A stretch of 64,000 nucleotides of DNA from Saccharum officinarum (taxonomy: Eukaryota > Streptophyta > Magnoliopsida > Poales > Poaceae), in assembly GCA_020631735.1 (NCBI GenBank), contig CM036191.1:40531335-40595334 (forward strand), in the 5' to 3' direction. Numbering within the stretch: the first letter of the stretch is position 1; each line of letters starts with the position of its first letter. Positions 48,294 to 58,304 of this stretch are shown here, piece by piece. The notes under the pieces are model-generated. The model was not told where the DNA came from. It searched no databases and was given only the letters and a program-made list of their open reading frames with translations. Made by a program: the position numbers and the translations under genes.

Positions 48294-48785
48294 ATGTCTG
48301 TTTACAGAAATAGGATTTGGGCCATAACATGCCTTCTCAGTATATTCGGATCCAGCGTCACGGCCCTGGACAGCATCAGCACAGCTCTGAAAAATGCACC
48401 AGCTGCTACTATGACAACATGGATCGTTGCATCGGCCGCACCGCACCACGCAACGGGGAACCGCGCCCTCCTCTCCGACTTCACTCCAGAGCACAGTGAC
48501 ATCTTCCTGATGGGTGGAGATGCCGGAGCCATGCCCATGCAGGTCATCGGCTGCGGCGTCGTGATCATGGAGAACATGTTGCTCCCCGACGTGTGGTACG
48601 TCCCTGGGCTCGCGGCCAACCTTGTGTCAGTGAGCCAGCTCGCAGAGCTGGATTACAGTGTGGCATTCGGCCGCAGCAAGTGTTACATCAGGAGCACCGC
48701 GGACGGTGCTGTCGTTGGCACAGCCCACGCCGGGGAAGATGGCCTGTATGCCCTTGATTTCCTCAGAGTTCCACTTGGTCAGTGA
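48294..48785 (+). CDS. Orphan copia-type protease-like ORF, 163 aa, catalytic Asp lost
   Basis: GC-rich open frame from ATG 48294. Residues from about 43 read WIVASAAPHHATGNRALLSD, aligned with the copia protease start W-[IL]-[IVL]-D-S-G-A-S-H-H-[MV]-[TS]; the catalytic D-S-G is replaced by A-S-A. Next come the beta-barrel part and NLVSVSQLAELDYSVAF, then DGLYALDFLRVP, the start of a GAG-pre-integrase-like stretch. The protein stops there, with no integrase or RT downstream. A hydrophobic N-terminal run (AITCLLSIFGSSVTAL) precedes the domain; it may be chance. Related in domain order to the ORF at 37674-38027, including the shared LRFLRVP/LDFLRVP close. Either a decayed copia fragment or a captured non-catalytic domain protein. 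Confidence 0.6.
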   Translation: MSVYRNRIWAITCLLSIFGSSVTALDSISTALKNAPAATMTTWIVASAAPHHATGNRALLSDFTPEHSDIFLMGGDAGAMPMQVIGCGVVIMENMLLPDVWYVPGLAANLVSVSQLAELDYSVAFGRSKCYIRSTADGAVVGTAHAGEDGLYALDFLRVPLGQ

Positions 48786-49160
48786 AGGCTCACGGCTTCT
48801 TGTGTCGTGGATGTGTGTCTTGTCATTTGAATAAGGGCCGCAACTTCTTTGTGAGCCCGGAGTGGAAGGGAAGCAGAGGCTCCCGGACTCTATGATCTTT
48901 GGCTTGTTAAATTACATACATCAAGCGTGATTGTGTTTTGGCTTGTACTTGTGTGCTTCGTGTAAGGGTTCTAGGAATCTGTCTCGAGCCCAACGAACTA
49001 AGGAAACTATGTGTTGGACGGTTTGGCTATGGATTTATATGTATTGTATTATGGTGTGACTGCATTATTAACTTCTTATTGTTGTTGAAACACAGATTGT
49101 CCCAGCTGCTGCAACAAAATTTCCAGCAGGATCTGAACCAACTTGTTCCAAACCTTTTCA
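48786..49160. other. Spacer downstream of the protease-like ORF
   Basis: No gene seen. Contains AGCCCGGAGTGGAAG, a word also found near 41665-41685 (GCCCGGAGTGGAAG), suggesting a shared dispersed repeat. Confidence 0.4.
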
Positions 49161-49665
49161 CTTTGTAAGTCCAACGACGAGGATTCACATCCAATAGACA
49201 AGAACTTTTGATTTGAAAAACAAAAAAAAATTGGAAAGTCAGTCTCTTTGATTTGGCAGAGGTGATTTCTAGATGAAAGCAAGCATGGATCTGTGACAAT
49301 ATATACCTCCTAATTGAATCATTCGTTACATCTCTCATAAAAAGATGGCTAACCCAATCCAAAGAACATGAGGAATAATACGTTCTCATGCTCCAAAGAG
49401 GAATCTTGTCTCTTTGTAAGTCCAATGATTTGAATTCATATCCAACGGATAGCACTTTTGATTTGAAAAAAAAATACAGAAACTCAGTCATTTGATTGGG
49501 CTGAGGCATTTTCTCTTGCACACACACATATTGGATGAATGCAAGCTTGGAAGTTTGACTATACATCCCAATCAATTCATTTGTTGCACTTCTCATCGAA
49601 AACATTGATAGCCCAATATGAAGAACATGAGGAGAAAACGGTATTGATGCACTGAAACAGTTGTA
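49161..49665. repeat. Diverged ~250-bp tandem repeat (right copy)
   Basis: Units start at 49161 and 49412; counterpart of 26441-26945. A long minus-strand ORF (49027-49743) crosses both units but shows no family resemblance and is probably chance. Confidence 0.65.
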
Positions 49666-49743
49666 GTTAGGACATATGCATGATGGTTCAGTATTCTTTG
49701 TTGCCCATGCACTCGCACTAGAACGATACCTTAAATAAATCAT

Positions 49744-51060
49744 CTCATCACAGGACTAATGGAAAGCTCATAAGCTCTATCTTTATCTCTTGACATATGT
49801 GCACTCTTTCTACTGCTTACAATATAATAGACGTACTACTATAGAGTCTAAACCATAATATTGAGGTGAGAAATTGGAGGAAACCAGTACACAAATGTGA
49901 TAAGCGAGGCGAGAAATTTTCATGTCAGTGTTGTTGTCGGTGATGGTGGATAGATATGGTTGTTGCATATCAACTAGAGGTGTGAATGAGACGAACCCAC
50001 GCATGGTGATGATCAAGAGGACGCGATGTCTGACAACTATAGTTTTTAGTTCATTGCCCGTGCATTGCGAAACAAGCATCTTGTATATGTGCAAAAATAG
50101 CAATATGACTCCCATTTAACAACGATTTTTTTATATTTTTATTACTATTACATGGATTTTTCTTTTCTCAAAGTTACTTCTATTTTAGGTGCTCTCAACC
50201 TGTGCAAATAAGAAACTATTACATTAATTTTTTGAAATAATGGATACATTAGGATGGGGCTACATCTATAATATTGGAAGCATGTTGATACAAACTTGTC
50301 CTGAGGAAGAAATAATATTATGGTTTCAGGGATCCTGTTAACTACTTCATAGTCCAGTAATTTCCTTTTCAGCGGTGTCCTGGAATTCCATCAAATCTGT
50401 GAACTTGTTAAACCATGGCCGCAAAAGGCTTTCTCAGTAGCACCCAGCCCTTAGGAATAATTGAGATAGCTTGCCATCTAATTCCATACGCATCCATATA
50501 ATGTGCAACAAAACTACACTCCCATGGCCTAATCATGATTAACATGAAAGGAAATTAAATTTCTCATGTAACAACTCTAGCAATTCATGTTTAAGGCATC
50601 CTAATAAGGCTAGATATGAATCTAAATTTTTCGGAGCTTGCATCGTCACCTGCGAGGCTTCGGTTTCCAATGTAATCCTTGCCATTCCCTTTGGGTTTGC
50701 TGCTCCCCCACCTTGACAAATGATATGGTATTCAACAAGGCTGCATCTAACACTTATATACAGGTAATTTTTATTGCGACGTACCAGATCAGACAGTGGT
50801 CCATGCTGCATAGAGAGGAGGAGCAACCACTATTCAAGATGGGCTGAAGCTAGAAGAATTTAATTTTGGCAGTCTTTGCGAAGTTTGAATGGAACTTTAA
50901 TAATTGTATTGCGGACTAGTTTCCTTTGCGTGATGTGCTTACTAGTTGGGCTGATGATGTATTTTGTTTCTTCTTTTTTTTGGTTTGTAAGCCTTATGGC
51001 TTCTTTTTTGTATTCTCAACTCTCAGTTGTGTACCATTGGTGGATTGAAGAGGCTGGCAC
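49744..51060. other. Spacer, nothing firm
   Basis: Counterpart of 26946-28332, with a LINE-like T-rich 3' stretch near 50960-51020. Confidence 0.35.
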
Positions 51061-51207
51061 CAGGGGCGGAGACAAGGGGGCGGCAGGGCCCAGGCCCCCC
51101 TATGAACATGAATTTTCTACTATTTTTAAAAATTCAAATAAAATTTGAAAATTCCACACCCCCCCACACCCTAATATTCAAAAATCAACTTCCTGGCTCC
51201 GCCCCTG
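51061..51207. mobile_element. Short hAT-type MITE (right copy)
   Basis: Same 11-base inverted ends and imperfect 8-bp target duplication as 28333-28471; 147 bases. The 8-base length difference lies in C, T and A runs. Confidence 0.75.
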
Positions 51208-51328
51208 GCCGGAACTTTGTAGCCTTATCAGAAAAAAAAACTAACAAGTGATTCAGTGCTGGCAAGGTGGTGTAAATGTTGAGTGTAGGTCGTGAGTTCC
51301 AGTCCTGCGAATCGAATTACTTTTTTTT

Positions 51329-51916
51329 TTGGTTCGAGGCAGTCTCTCGTGTTTGCATTGGTTTAATGATGCCATGTTCATTGGCTCAACTAGGCTGGTT
51401 GCTGCAAAGCAACTCTGGAAGACTGGGGAGCCGCCGAGAGTCAAGTTTTTCCACTGGTCGGTCATGCATGATATATTGCTGCTGGACAGTGGCCACAAGG
51501 TTTCATCATGGGCTACAATCTACAGATGACTGTATTCTCTATGTGACCAGGCCTCAAATGCTGGGTGTGTTTTCAGTTGTGATATATGGTCACTGATCCT
51601 GAGAAAGCTGCATCTTGACAGGGTAATCTCTGTCTTTGAGGAAAAGGTCACTATCTGGTTGCTCCGGGAGAGGAAGATGGTCCCTAAACCATCGCGTGCG
51701 GGTTTTGACTCCCTAGTTTTCTTCATTGGTTGGACAACTTATAAGGAGCGGAACGCTAGGACCTTTGGAGGGCCCAGCTATTTGCCTCTGGTTTTGCTGC
51801 GCCAAATAGTGGATAAGGCAAACGAGTGGTCTCTGGTAGGGTACAAACAACTACGGTCACTATTCAAGGTGTTTGGTTCAGTTAGTGATAAAATAAATGG
51901 AAATGAAATCAAATAG
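51329..51916 (+). pseudogene. LINE reverse-transcriptase C-terminal (zinc-binding) remnant (right copy)
   Basis: Better reading of 28590-29165. The first frame gives LWKTGEPPRVKFFHWSVMHD up to a TGA at 51527-51529 where the family usually has Trp, then LCDQASNAGCVFS. From about 51600 comes RERKMVPKPSRAGFDSLVFF and WTTYKERNARTFGG. These are the zf-RVT and tail signatures of plant LINE ORF2 proteins. The RT and endonuclease domains are absent, so the relic is 5'-truncated and inactive. Confidence 0.65.
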
Positions 51917-52087
51917 CAGTGTAATGGGAAGATTGCGATCTTAGTTTGGAATTGGATATAGAATCAGATAACATCAGTAAAAAAACAAACATATGTAACG
52001 GTAATGCATACCCTCTGTAATGAGATTGCATTACATTTTAGAGAACCAAACAATTCCTAGTTCTTCTATGATAAGCGCATTCAACAG

Positions 52088-52180
52088 GGATGTGATGTCT
52101 TCTTATTATGTAATATTTCTTTTTTTTATTTGATTCCAAGGATGTCATGTCTCCTCATGTAATATTTTTTTTCATTCCAG
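52088..52180. repeat. Imperfect ~50-bp direct repeat at the end of the duplicated block
   Basis: GATGTGATGTCTTC...ATGTAATATTT (from 52091) is repeated as GATGTCATGTCTCC...ATGTAATATTT (from 52141), with T-rich spacers. The left contig breaks inside the first unit. Confidence 0.5.
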
Positions 52181-52261
52181 CGAACCTCCCAGGTGGGCAA
52201 TTAGGCGATTACATTTTTTTTGAATTGTCTAATTAGGTGATTACTGTAGGTGTGTTCTATT

Positions 52262-52561
52262 CACTACTACCGCCAGCCACTACAAGGGGGCTACGGCCTT
52301 ATACATGGAGCATTAGTAGGGACGACTGATTATCCAGCCGCCCCTACAAATACATCAACAGAGGCGGTTGGTTCCAGCCGCCCCTACAAATCATCGATCA
52401 GTAAAGGCGGCTGGTTACCAGCCGCCCCTAAAAGTTACTGATCCATTTGTAGGGGCGGCTGGTCTACAAAGGTCCCAAGCACTGCCACTATAGGGGCGGC
52501 AGGTGAGTGAGCCGCCCCTACTGAAAAAGGAGGTGTTGCTACAATCATTTCTGTAGTAGTG
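52262..52561. mobile_element. 300-bp CACTA-type MITE
   Basis: Starts CACTACTACCG and ends CTGTAGTAGTG, with ATT duplicated at both sides (52259-52261 and 52562-52564). The 5'-CACTA...TAGTG-3' ends and 3-bp duplication fit the CACTA (En/Spm) superfamily. The interior is a set of inverted and direct copies of AGGGGCGGCTGG / CCAGCCGCCCCT, about six in all, giving strong fold-back potential. No coding capacity. Confidence 0.82.
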
Positions 52562-52655
52562 ATTGTTTTGGGTTTGTACTCTTTGCTTAATGAAAAACAT
52601 GCTATGGCATAGTCGAGAAAAAATATATGTAAGTCTGATATTTGGAGGCTCGGGT

Positions 52656-53047
52656 TTATTGACTTGGGGTCAATGGCGTCTCGACGTCGCCATTGCTGCC
52701 GAGCGTAGCATGGATCAGCGGGACGAAGAGCTCCTCCTGCCTCCGGCGCACCGCAACACATGTCGCCCACCGGTTGCAGAAGAGCTTCTTGGTGAGCATC
52801 GGGAAGAAGCCGAGGATAGGGAATGTGGCCAAGGAGTGGAGCATCTGGCGCTGGAGCTCATGGATCTCGTCCAGTGCCTCCTGTCCCAGGTGCACACCGA
52901 AGCACTTGTGCACGAGTAGCTTGAGAAAGGCGAGCCGCAGGAGGGGCCTCAGTTCAACCACGGCCACCGCCGAGTCCAGTGGCCTGTCCACGCTGCAGGC
53001 GGCGCGGCGGCGGAGGTCGTGAATGAGGTCATCACACACCGACTGCC
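52656..53047 (-). pseudogene. Cytochrome P450 (CYP89-like), middle part, separated by a hAT insertion
   Basis: The minus-strand reading continues the P450 frame of 56341-56814 after the transposon: arginine-rich helix, then FLKLLVHKCFGVHL, HSLATFPILGFFPMLTKKLF and RRRQEELFVPLI, all in the order of plant A-type P450s of the CYP89 kind. It ends soon after that at a TGA, and no I-helix, ExxR or heme-binding FxxGxxxCxG region follows. About 280 residues of a normal ~510 are missing, so this locus was already, or has since become, truncated on this side. Confidence 0.75.
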
Positions 53048-56000
53048 TACAAAACACGGATACTTGGGAAAATAGCCGTATCGCGTGTCTGACATGTTTC
53101 GGACACGGATACATATCCGATACGTCGCCGATACGTATTCGTGGAGTATCGGAATATTTATTATTTTTATAAAAATCGATACGTTTTTAGGATACGTATC
53201 TGCTGGACAATACACGTATCTGTGATTTGGATACGGCCCAGCCCAACTAAATCCCAACATCCAGCCTTATCCTCTTGCCCTAACCCTATCCTCCTGCACG
53301 CGCACACGCATCGCGCAGGCGCCGCATCGCGACGCACCCCCGGCTCCCAGCGCGCTCTCCGCCCGATTCGACGGCGACGCAACTGCTTGCCGCCGCCGGC
53401 CACCGGCGTCAAGCCTCCGCTCGCCGGCGACGAGCATCCGTCCAGGGCCGGCCATCCCTGCTTGGTGCTTGCTCGTCACTCGCCGTCGCCAAGTCGCCAG
53501 CCGCCAGCGGCCATCCCTGCTCATCTACGTCAGCTGCCAGCTGCCGATAGAGCTCGCCACGCGCCCCTAGATCGAGCTCCGGTGAGTTGAAGCCCCTTCC
53601 CCGTTCTTCTTTGCTTGATTTCTTTGCTGCCCACTTCTTTGTTGCCTAGGCTGTCAGTTCGTCCATGTTTGATTTCTTTGCTTGCCACTCATGCAGTGAT
53701 GGCGTCTCCACCAAATTTGAGCAGTGCTGCTAGTGGAAGTGCTAGTGCTAGCGTAGGATCTGCAGCCACAAACATCAAGGCTCCACTTTGGGATTATGTA
53801 ACCATTTTAGAGAAGCCTAAATCTGGTGGAGGAAATGCTAAGTGGCGCTGCAAGTACTGTCCAATGGAAAAGCTGAGTAGTTACTCTAGAGTTAAAGCTC
53901 ATTTGCTGCAGATTGGGAATAAGGGAATAGGTAAATGTCCTAATGTTACATATGAGATGCTTACTGCAATGAGAAGGGAAATTGAAAGGTGCAAGAGACT
54001 AGTGAAAAGCTCCAAGCCAAAATTTGTTTCTCTGTCTACCGTTCCTTCATCGAGCAATACTGATGAATCTAACAAGAGGACCAAGAGGGGGCCAATTTCA
54101 GCAATAGAAAGAGCTTGGAGAATGGATGATCGTAACCACTTGGATGCTTTAATCAGTAGAGCAATATATTCTGGAGGGATAGCATTCAATTTTTTGAGAA
54201 ATCCATATCTTCGAGAAGCCTTTAGCTTTGCTTGCAGCCACAACATGCAGGGTTATACAATTCCTGGTTACAATAGAGTTAGAGAGGGACTTCTGAAGCA
54301 AGAAAGGATGCACATTGAGCGTTTGTTGGAGAGCACAAAGAGCACATGGGCAGAGAAGGGAGTCTCAATCTGCACAGATGGTTGGTCAGATCCTCAGAGG
54401 CGACCCATCCTCAACTTTGTTGCTGTTTGTGACAAGTCACCTATGTTCTTGAGGGCTGATAATTGTGAAGGTGAGATCAAAGACAAAGAATACATTGCAG
54501 CAAAGTTGAGGGGTATAATTGAAGAAGTAGGTCGAGATAATGTGGTACAAATCATTACAGACAATGATGCAAATTGCAAAGGGGCTAATCTAATAATTGA
54601 GGCTGAGTATAAAAACATATTTTGGACACCATGTGTTGTGCATACCATCAACCTTGCTTTGAAAAATATATGTGAACCTAAGATAGGAAACAATCCTTCC
54701 GATGATAAGGTATATGTTTGGCAGCAACTTGAATTTATGCATGATGTCAAAACTGAGGCTACCATGATAAAGAATTTCATAATGAATCATGGCATGAGGC
54801 TTTCTATGTTCAATGAGTTCAGCCATTTGAAGTTACTTTCTATTGCTGAAACAAGATTTGCCTCTGTTGTATGTATGCTGAGGAGGTTTGTCGAGGTAAA
54901 ATCAGCCCTCCAACAAATGGTGATTAGTGATAAATGGAGCATATACAAAGAAGTCAGAGATAATTCTCCAACTCCAACAGCCCAAATTGTCAAGAACTTG
55001 ATACTTAGTGATGAATGGTGGGACAAGGTGAACTATGTTCTTAAGATTACCACTCCTATGTATGAAATGATCCGTATGACAGATACCGACACACCATGTC
55101 TTCACTTAGTTTATGAGATGTGGGATTCAATGATATAGAAAGTGAAGAAAGTCATATACGAACATGAGGGCAAGGAACAAGATGAGGATTCAGACTTGTA
55201 CTCTGTTATACATGATATATTGATTGCTAGGTGGACAAAAGGAAATAATCCACTTCATTATTTAGCTCATTCTCTTAATCCAAGGTGTAAATTATACCTT
55301 GAATTATAAATTGTCATTCATATTTGTTTCATTTAGTTCACACTTCACAATCATATGCGTATTTATATTATTTTCATTCACTAAACCATAAAGCCAAATT
55401 GACAATTACATATATTATAGCAAAAAATGGATTGAAGAAGTTGCTGGCCGTGAACCACCCCACAAGGATAATGAGGTGTCCAAAATGAGAATGACATGCT
55501 TCAAGAGGTTCTTCCCCAATCCAGAAGACTTAGCAAAAGTAAAAGAAGAGTACGTAAGGTTCTCTAGTTGTTCAGAAGAATTTAATGATCCTGACTCAAT
55601 CCATGATAGATTTGAGGCTTCCCCTATGACTTGGTGGACTAATCATGGACAATCTGCTCCCTTGTTGATGGGTTTGGCCATGAAATTGCTTTGCCAGCCG
55701 GCCTCATCTTCTTATTGTGAAAGAAACTGGAGCACCTACAGCTTTATCCATAGTGTGTCGAGGAATGCCTTAACTCCAGAGCGTGCTGAAGATCTGGTGT
55801 TTGTGCACTCAAATCTGAGGCATCTGTCTAGAAGAAGTGATGCGTACAAGAAAGGAGAGACCAGGATGTGGGATGTAGGAGGGGATTCATTTGATTCACT
55901 TGGTGGTATTGGCGTTCTTGAAGTGGCTAAGCTGTCCCTTGACGAACCTGAACTGCAAGCTATTACTTTTGGTTTGGATGATGAGGAGGTTGATGTTGTG

Positions 56001-56340
56001 GCTGACAATGTGCCAAATGAAGAATAGGAGCTTGTTGGTTTCAGGATTTGCTTGCTGTGTCTTTTAATTTTATTACTTTGCTACATTTGAGAGTTGAGAC
56101 TACTATATCTATGCATTTGAGACCTTTCGACTGTTGTCCTGTAATAATAGCACTTAAGTACTTATTGTGATGTTTTATTGTTCTCAGTTTTATGTTTAGA
56201 TCTACATTATTATTATTTTTATTTCTATTTTTTTAAAATATTAAACGTATCCGCGTATCGGGTTTTTGGGAAACTGCCGTATCCGATACACATATCCATA
56301 TCCGATACCGATACGCGTATCCATATCCGTGCAATATAGC
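53048..56340 (+). mobile_element. hAT transposon, nearly intact, inserted in the P450 gene
   Basis: An 8-9-bp target duplication with one mismatch flanks it (CCGACTGCC at 53039-53047, CCGACCGCC at 56340-56348). The ends share ...CACGGATA as an imperfect inverted repeat. Both subterminal 100-bp regions are crowded with CGATACG/CGTATCC-type words, probable transposase-binding sites. It encodes a BED-finger hAT transposase on the plus strand. About 3.3 kb, the size of a complete hAT element. Confidence 0.88.
53699..56027 (+). pseudogene. hAT transposase, one nonsense codon
   Basis: Coding exons 53699-55284 and 55421-56027, joined in phase by a GT-AG intron; a likely 5' leader intron runs from GTGAGT at 53582 to ATGCAG at 53696, which decides the ATG at 53699. 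Product about 730 codons. Order: zf-BED finger (about residues 30-75; CKYC, then H and C ligands), the RNase H-like catalytic core with CTDGWSD and ITDNDANCKGA acidic residues, the hAT CxxH motif in TPCVVHTINLALK, and a C-terminal dimerisation region (SSYCERNWSTYSFIHS, ALTPERAEDLVFVHSNLR). A TAG at 55136-55138 (codon 480) interrupts an otherwise open frame where Glu is likely. The enzyme would act in the nucleus, cutting the element ends. This copy is probably inactive but very recent in its decay. Confidence 0.85.
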
Positions 56341-56814
56341 CGACCGCCTCACCGGTGCAAGGAGCTTGACTCGGGCAGGGTTTAGTAGTTCCCCTGTGGC
56401 GAGGTTCCGGCGGACAAGACGCCAGTAGTGGCCGTACGGACAGAAGGTGGTTTCGCCGGACGTGAGCAGGTGCCTGGGTTCGAACGTCGGCGGCCTGCTT
56501 GAGAAGGTGGCGCCGCTGTGAACCAGCATGCGGTGCGCGATGCCACGGTCGGCGACGAAGATGAACGTGCGGAATATGAGCCGGATGGAGATGATGGGTC
56601 CGTATTGCATGTGCAGGAGCGGGCTGAGGTCGTTCAAGGACCTTATTAATGGCAACACCTTTGCAAGGAAGACCACAGTCGGTGGGCCGGGAGGGAGCTG
56701 ACGATTCACGCGGCCATTGCGGACAAGGCGAAACAGGAAGGACGATGCCGCTGTGACTATTGCAAGTGTGAGAGGGAGGAGGAGCCAGCTGCTGCTGCAG
56801 GAGGTGGCCTCCAT
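56341..56814 (-). pseudogene. Cytochrome P450 (CYP89-like), N-terminal part
   Basis: Starts with ATG at 56814 (MEATSCSSSWLLLPLTLAIV), a hydrophobic ER anchor, followed by the proline hinge QLPPGPPTVVF, then QYGPIISIRL, FVADRGIAHRMLV, FSSRPPTF and YGHYWRLVRRNL, the C-helix W-R motif. The frame runs into the hAT element at 56340. Removing the element and one target copy puts it in frame with 52656-53047. Family members are ER-bound mono-oxygenases. The upstream ATG of the longer ORF is unlikely because it precedes no anchor. Confidence 0.8.
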
Positions 56815-57653
56815 TGCTGGGGAACTAAGGGAAGAAGCAGCTTGGGATCGGACTTGGACAACAATGAGCTTGAGTTGCTTGTGCATGCATTTGCAATGAA
56901 GTGTTTTTAATGAAAGAAACACGCAGTTTAGCTTCTATAAGTAGCTAGTTCAACCCACGCTAATTCCATGCGTGCACCATCCGGCGTTCAAGGTCCGTCC
57001 AAGCCTCCAAGGTACAGTAGAAAACCGCACATACTGTTTGGCTGGCATTTAATTACCACGCCACTGAACGACGTATTTTTGGTCAAACTGGGACAAAGAA
57101 AGCCTGTAAGTGGAACATTCAGCGCATGCAAATTCTGCGGCTGATCGTGATGACTCACGTTGCATTCGTCTAGAAAGAAAACAAAAAGAAGGTGAGGGAA
57201 ATAACAATGAAGTTTTAGACTAGCTAGCATTTAATCGGTATTGGACGGCAAGGAGATAACAATGAAGTTAAACAAGACAAAAAAATGTCAGTAACTAAAA
57301 CTTCTTATACATGCGTCTTCCGTCTTCCATCTCCCATCCACATAAATAGTTATGAAAAGATGGACGAAAAAATATCGGTGAAAAGAAATTGCCTTTTTAA
57401 TAATGAGCTTTTTTACAATGCTCCCTTAAAAACTATTTGGAGCCGAAAAAGTAATTAAGGCTAGTTTGGTATTTTTATTGTACACTCCTGAGTCCTGAGA
57501 CAGCCCAGCAACACCCCCTTCCCCACGTCCTGCCTTGCCCTCGCCCCACCGTGAACCCGACGCTAGCGGCGAGCTTTGAACGTGAGAAATCCGACGTCGT
57601 CGACGCCGACATCCAACATCCTGTGCGGCCGCCCTCGGCTTCCGCCCTCGCGC

Positions 57654-57955
57654 GATGCCACGGTCGGTGACGAAGATGAACGTGCGGAATATGAGCCGGA
57701 TGGAGAAGATGGGTCCGTATTGCATGTGCAGGTTGAGAAGGAGAGGGCTGAGGTCGTTCAAGGACCTTAGTAATGGCAACGCCTTTGCAAGGAAGACCAC
57801 AGTCGGTAGGCCGGGAGGGAGCTGACGACGACTCACGCGGCCATGGCGGACAAGGCGAAACAGGAAGGATAACGCCGCTGCGACGATTGCAAGTGAGATA
57901 TAGAGAGGAGGAGCCAGCTGCTGCTGCAGGAGGTGGCCTCCATTGCTGGGGAACT
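57654..57955 (-). pseudogene. Duplicated P450 N-terminal fragment
   Basis: Minus-strand relic of the same P450 start: QLPPGLPTVVFLAK, HMQYGPIFSIRLIFRTFIFV and TDRGIA are readable. The anchor region is frameshifted relative to it (the ATG corresponding to 56814 is near 57943). At 57653 the P450 sequence stops and joins an unrelated GC-rich segment, giving a chimeric ORF with no P450 content beyond that point. Confidence 0.72.
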
Positions 57956-58228
57956 AAAGGGAAGCAGCTAGGGATCGGAGTTGGACAACGACTAATCTTG
58001 AGTTGATTGTGAATGCATTTGCAGTGAAGTGTTTTTAATGAAAGAAACACGCAGTTTATCTTCTATATGTAGCTAGTTCAACACACGCTAATTCCATGCG
58101 TGCACCATCCGGCGTTCATGTCCGTCCAAGCCTCCAAGGTAGTACAGTAGAAACCCCCCACATACTCTTTGGCTGCGTTTAATTACCACGCCACTGAACG
58201 ACGTATTTTTGGTCAAACTGGGACAAAG

Positions 58229-58304
58229 AAAGCCTGTAAGTGGAACATTCAGCGCATGCAAATTCTAAAGCCTGTAAGTGGAACATTCAGCGCATGCAAA
58301 TTCT
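58229..58304. repeat. Perfect 38-bp tandem duplication in the P450 upstream region
   Basis: Units 58229-58266 and 58267-58304 both start AAAGCCTGTAAGTGGAACAT. Unit A of the larger duplication has a single copy at about 57088-57130, so this slippage happened after the P450 5' end was duplicated. Confidence 0.9.

Larger units (their letters stand above)
29462..52115. repeat. Right copy of the 22.6-kb block, starting exactly at the gap
   Basis: Counterpart of 6789-29361. It starts inside the gypsy LTR, a repeat that would naturally stop contig extension. Near the start it has a few differences from the left copy (one base substitution in the first 30 bases and two one-base losses before 30640). 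From about 40 kb on it keeps frames and splice sites that are broken in the left copy. It ends where the left contig ends and continues without interruption into unique sequence. Confidence 0.95.

Noticed and set aside
49027..49743. 238-codon minus-strand ORF
   Set aside because: It crosses a diverged tandem repeat, is broken in the other copy, and resembles no family; low-complexity Phe/Ser/Cys content suggests chance.
6789..52115. Genuine segmental gene duplication of the trehalose-6-phosphate synthase region
   Set aside because: The block is exactly suffix and prefix at an N gap, with identity over many kb and end-biased indels; an unmerged overlap explains it more simply. Not fully excluded.
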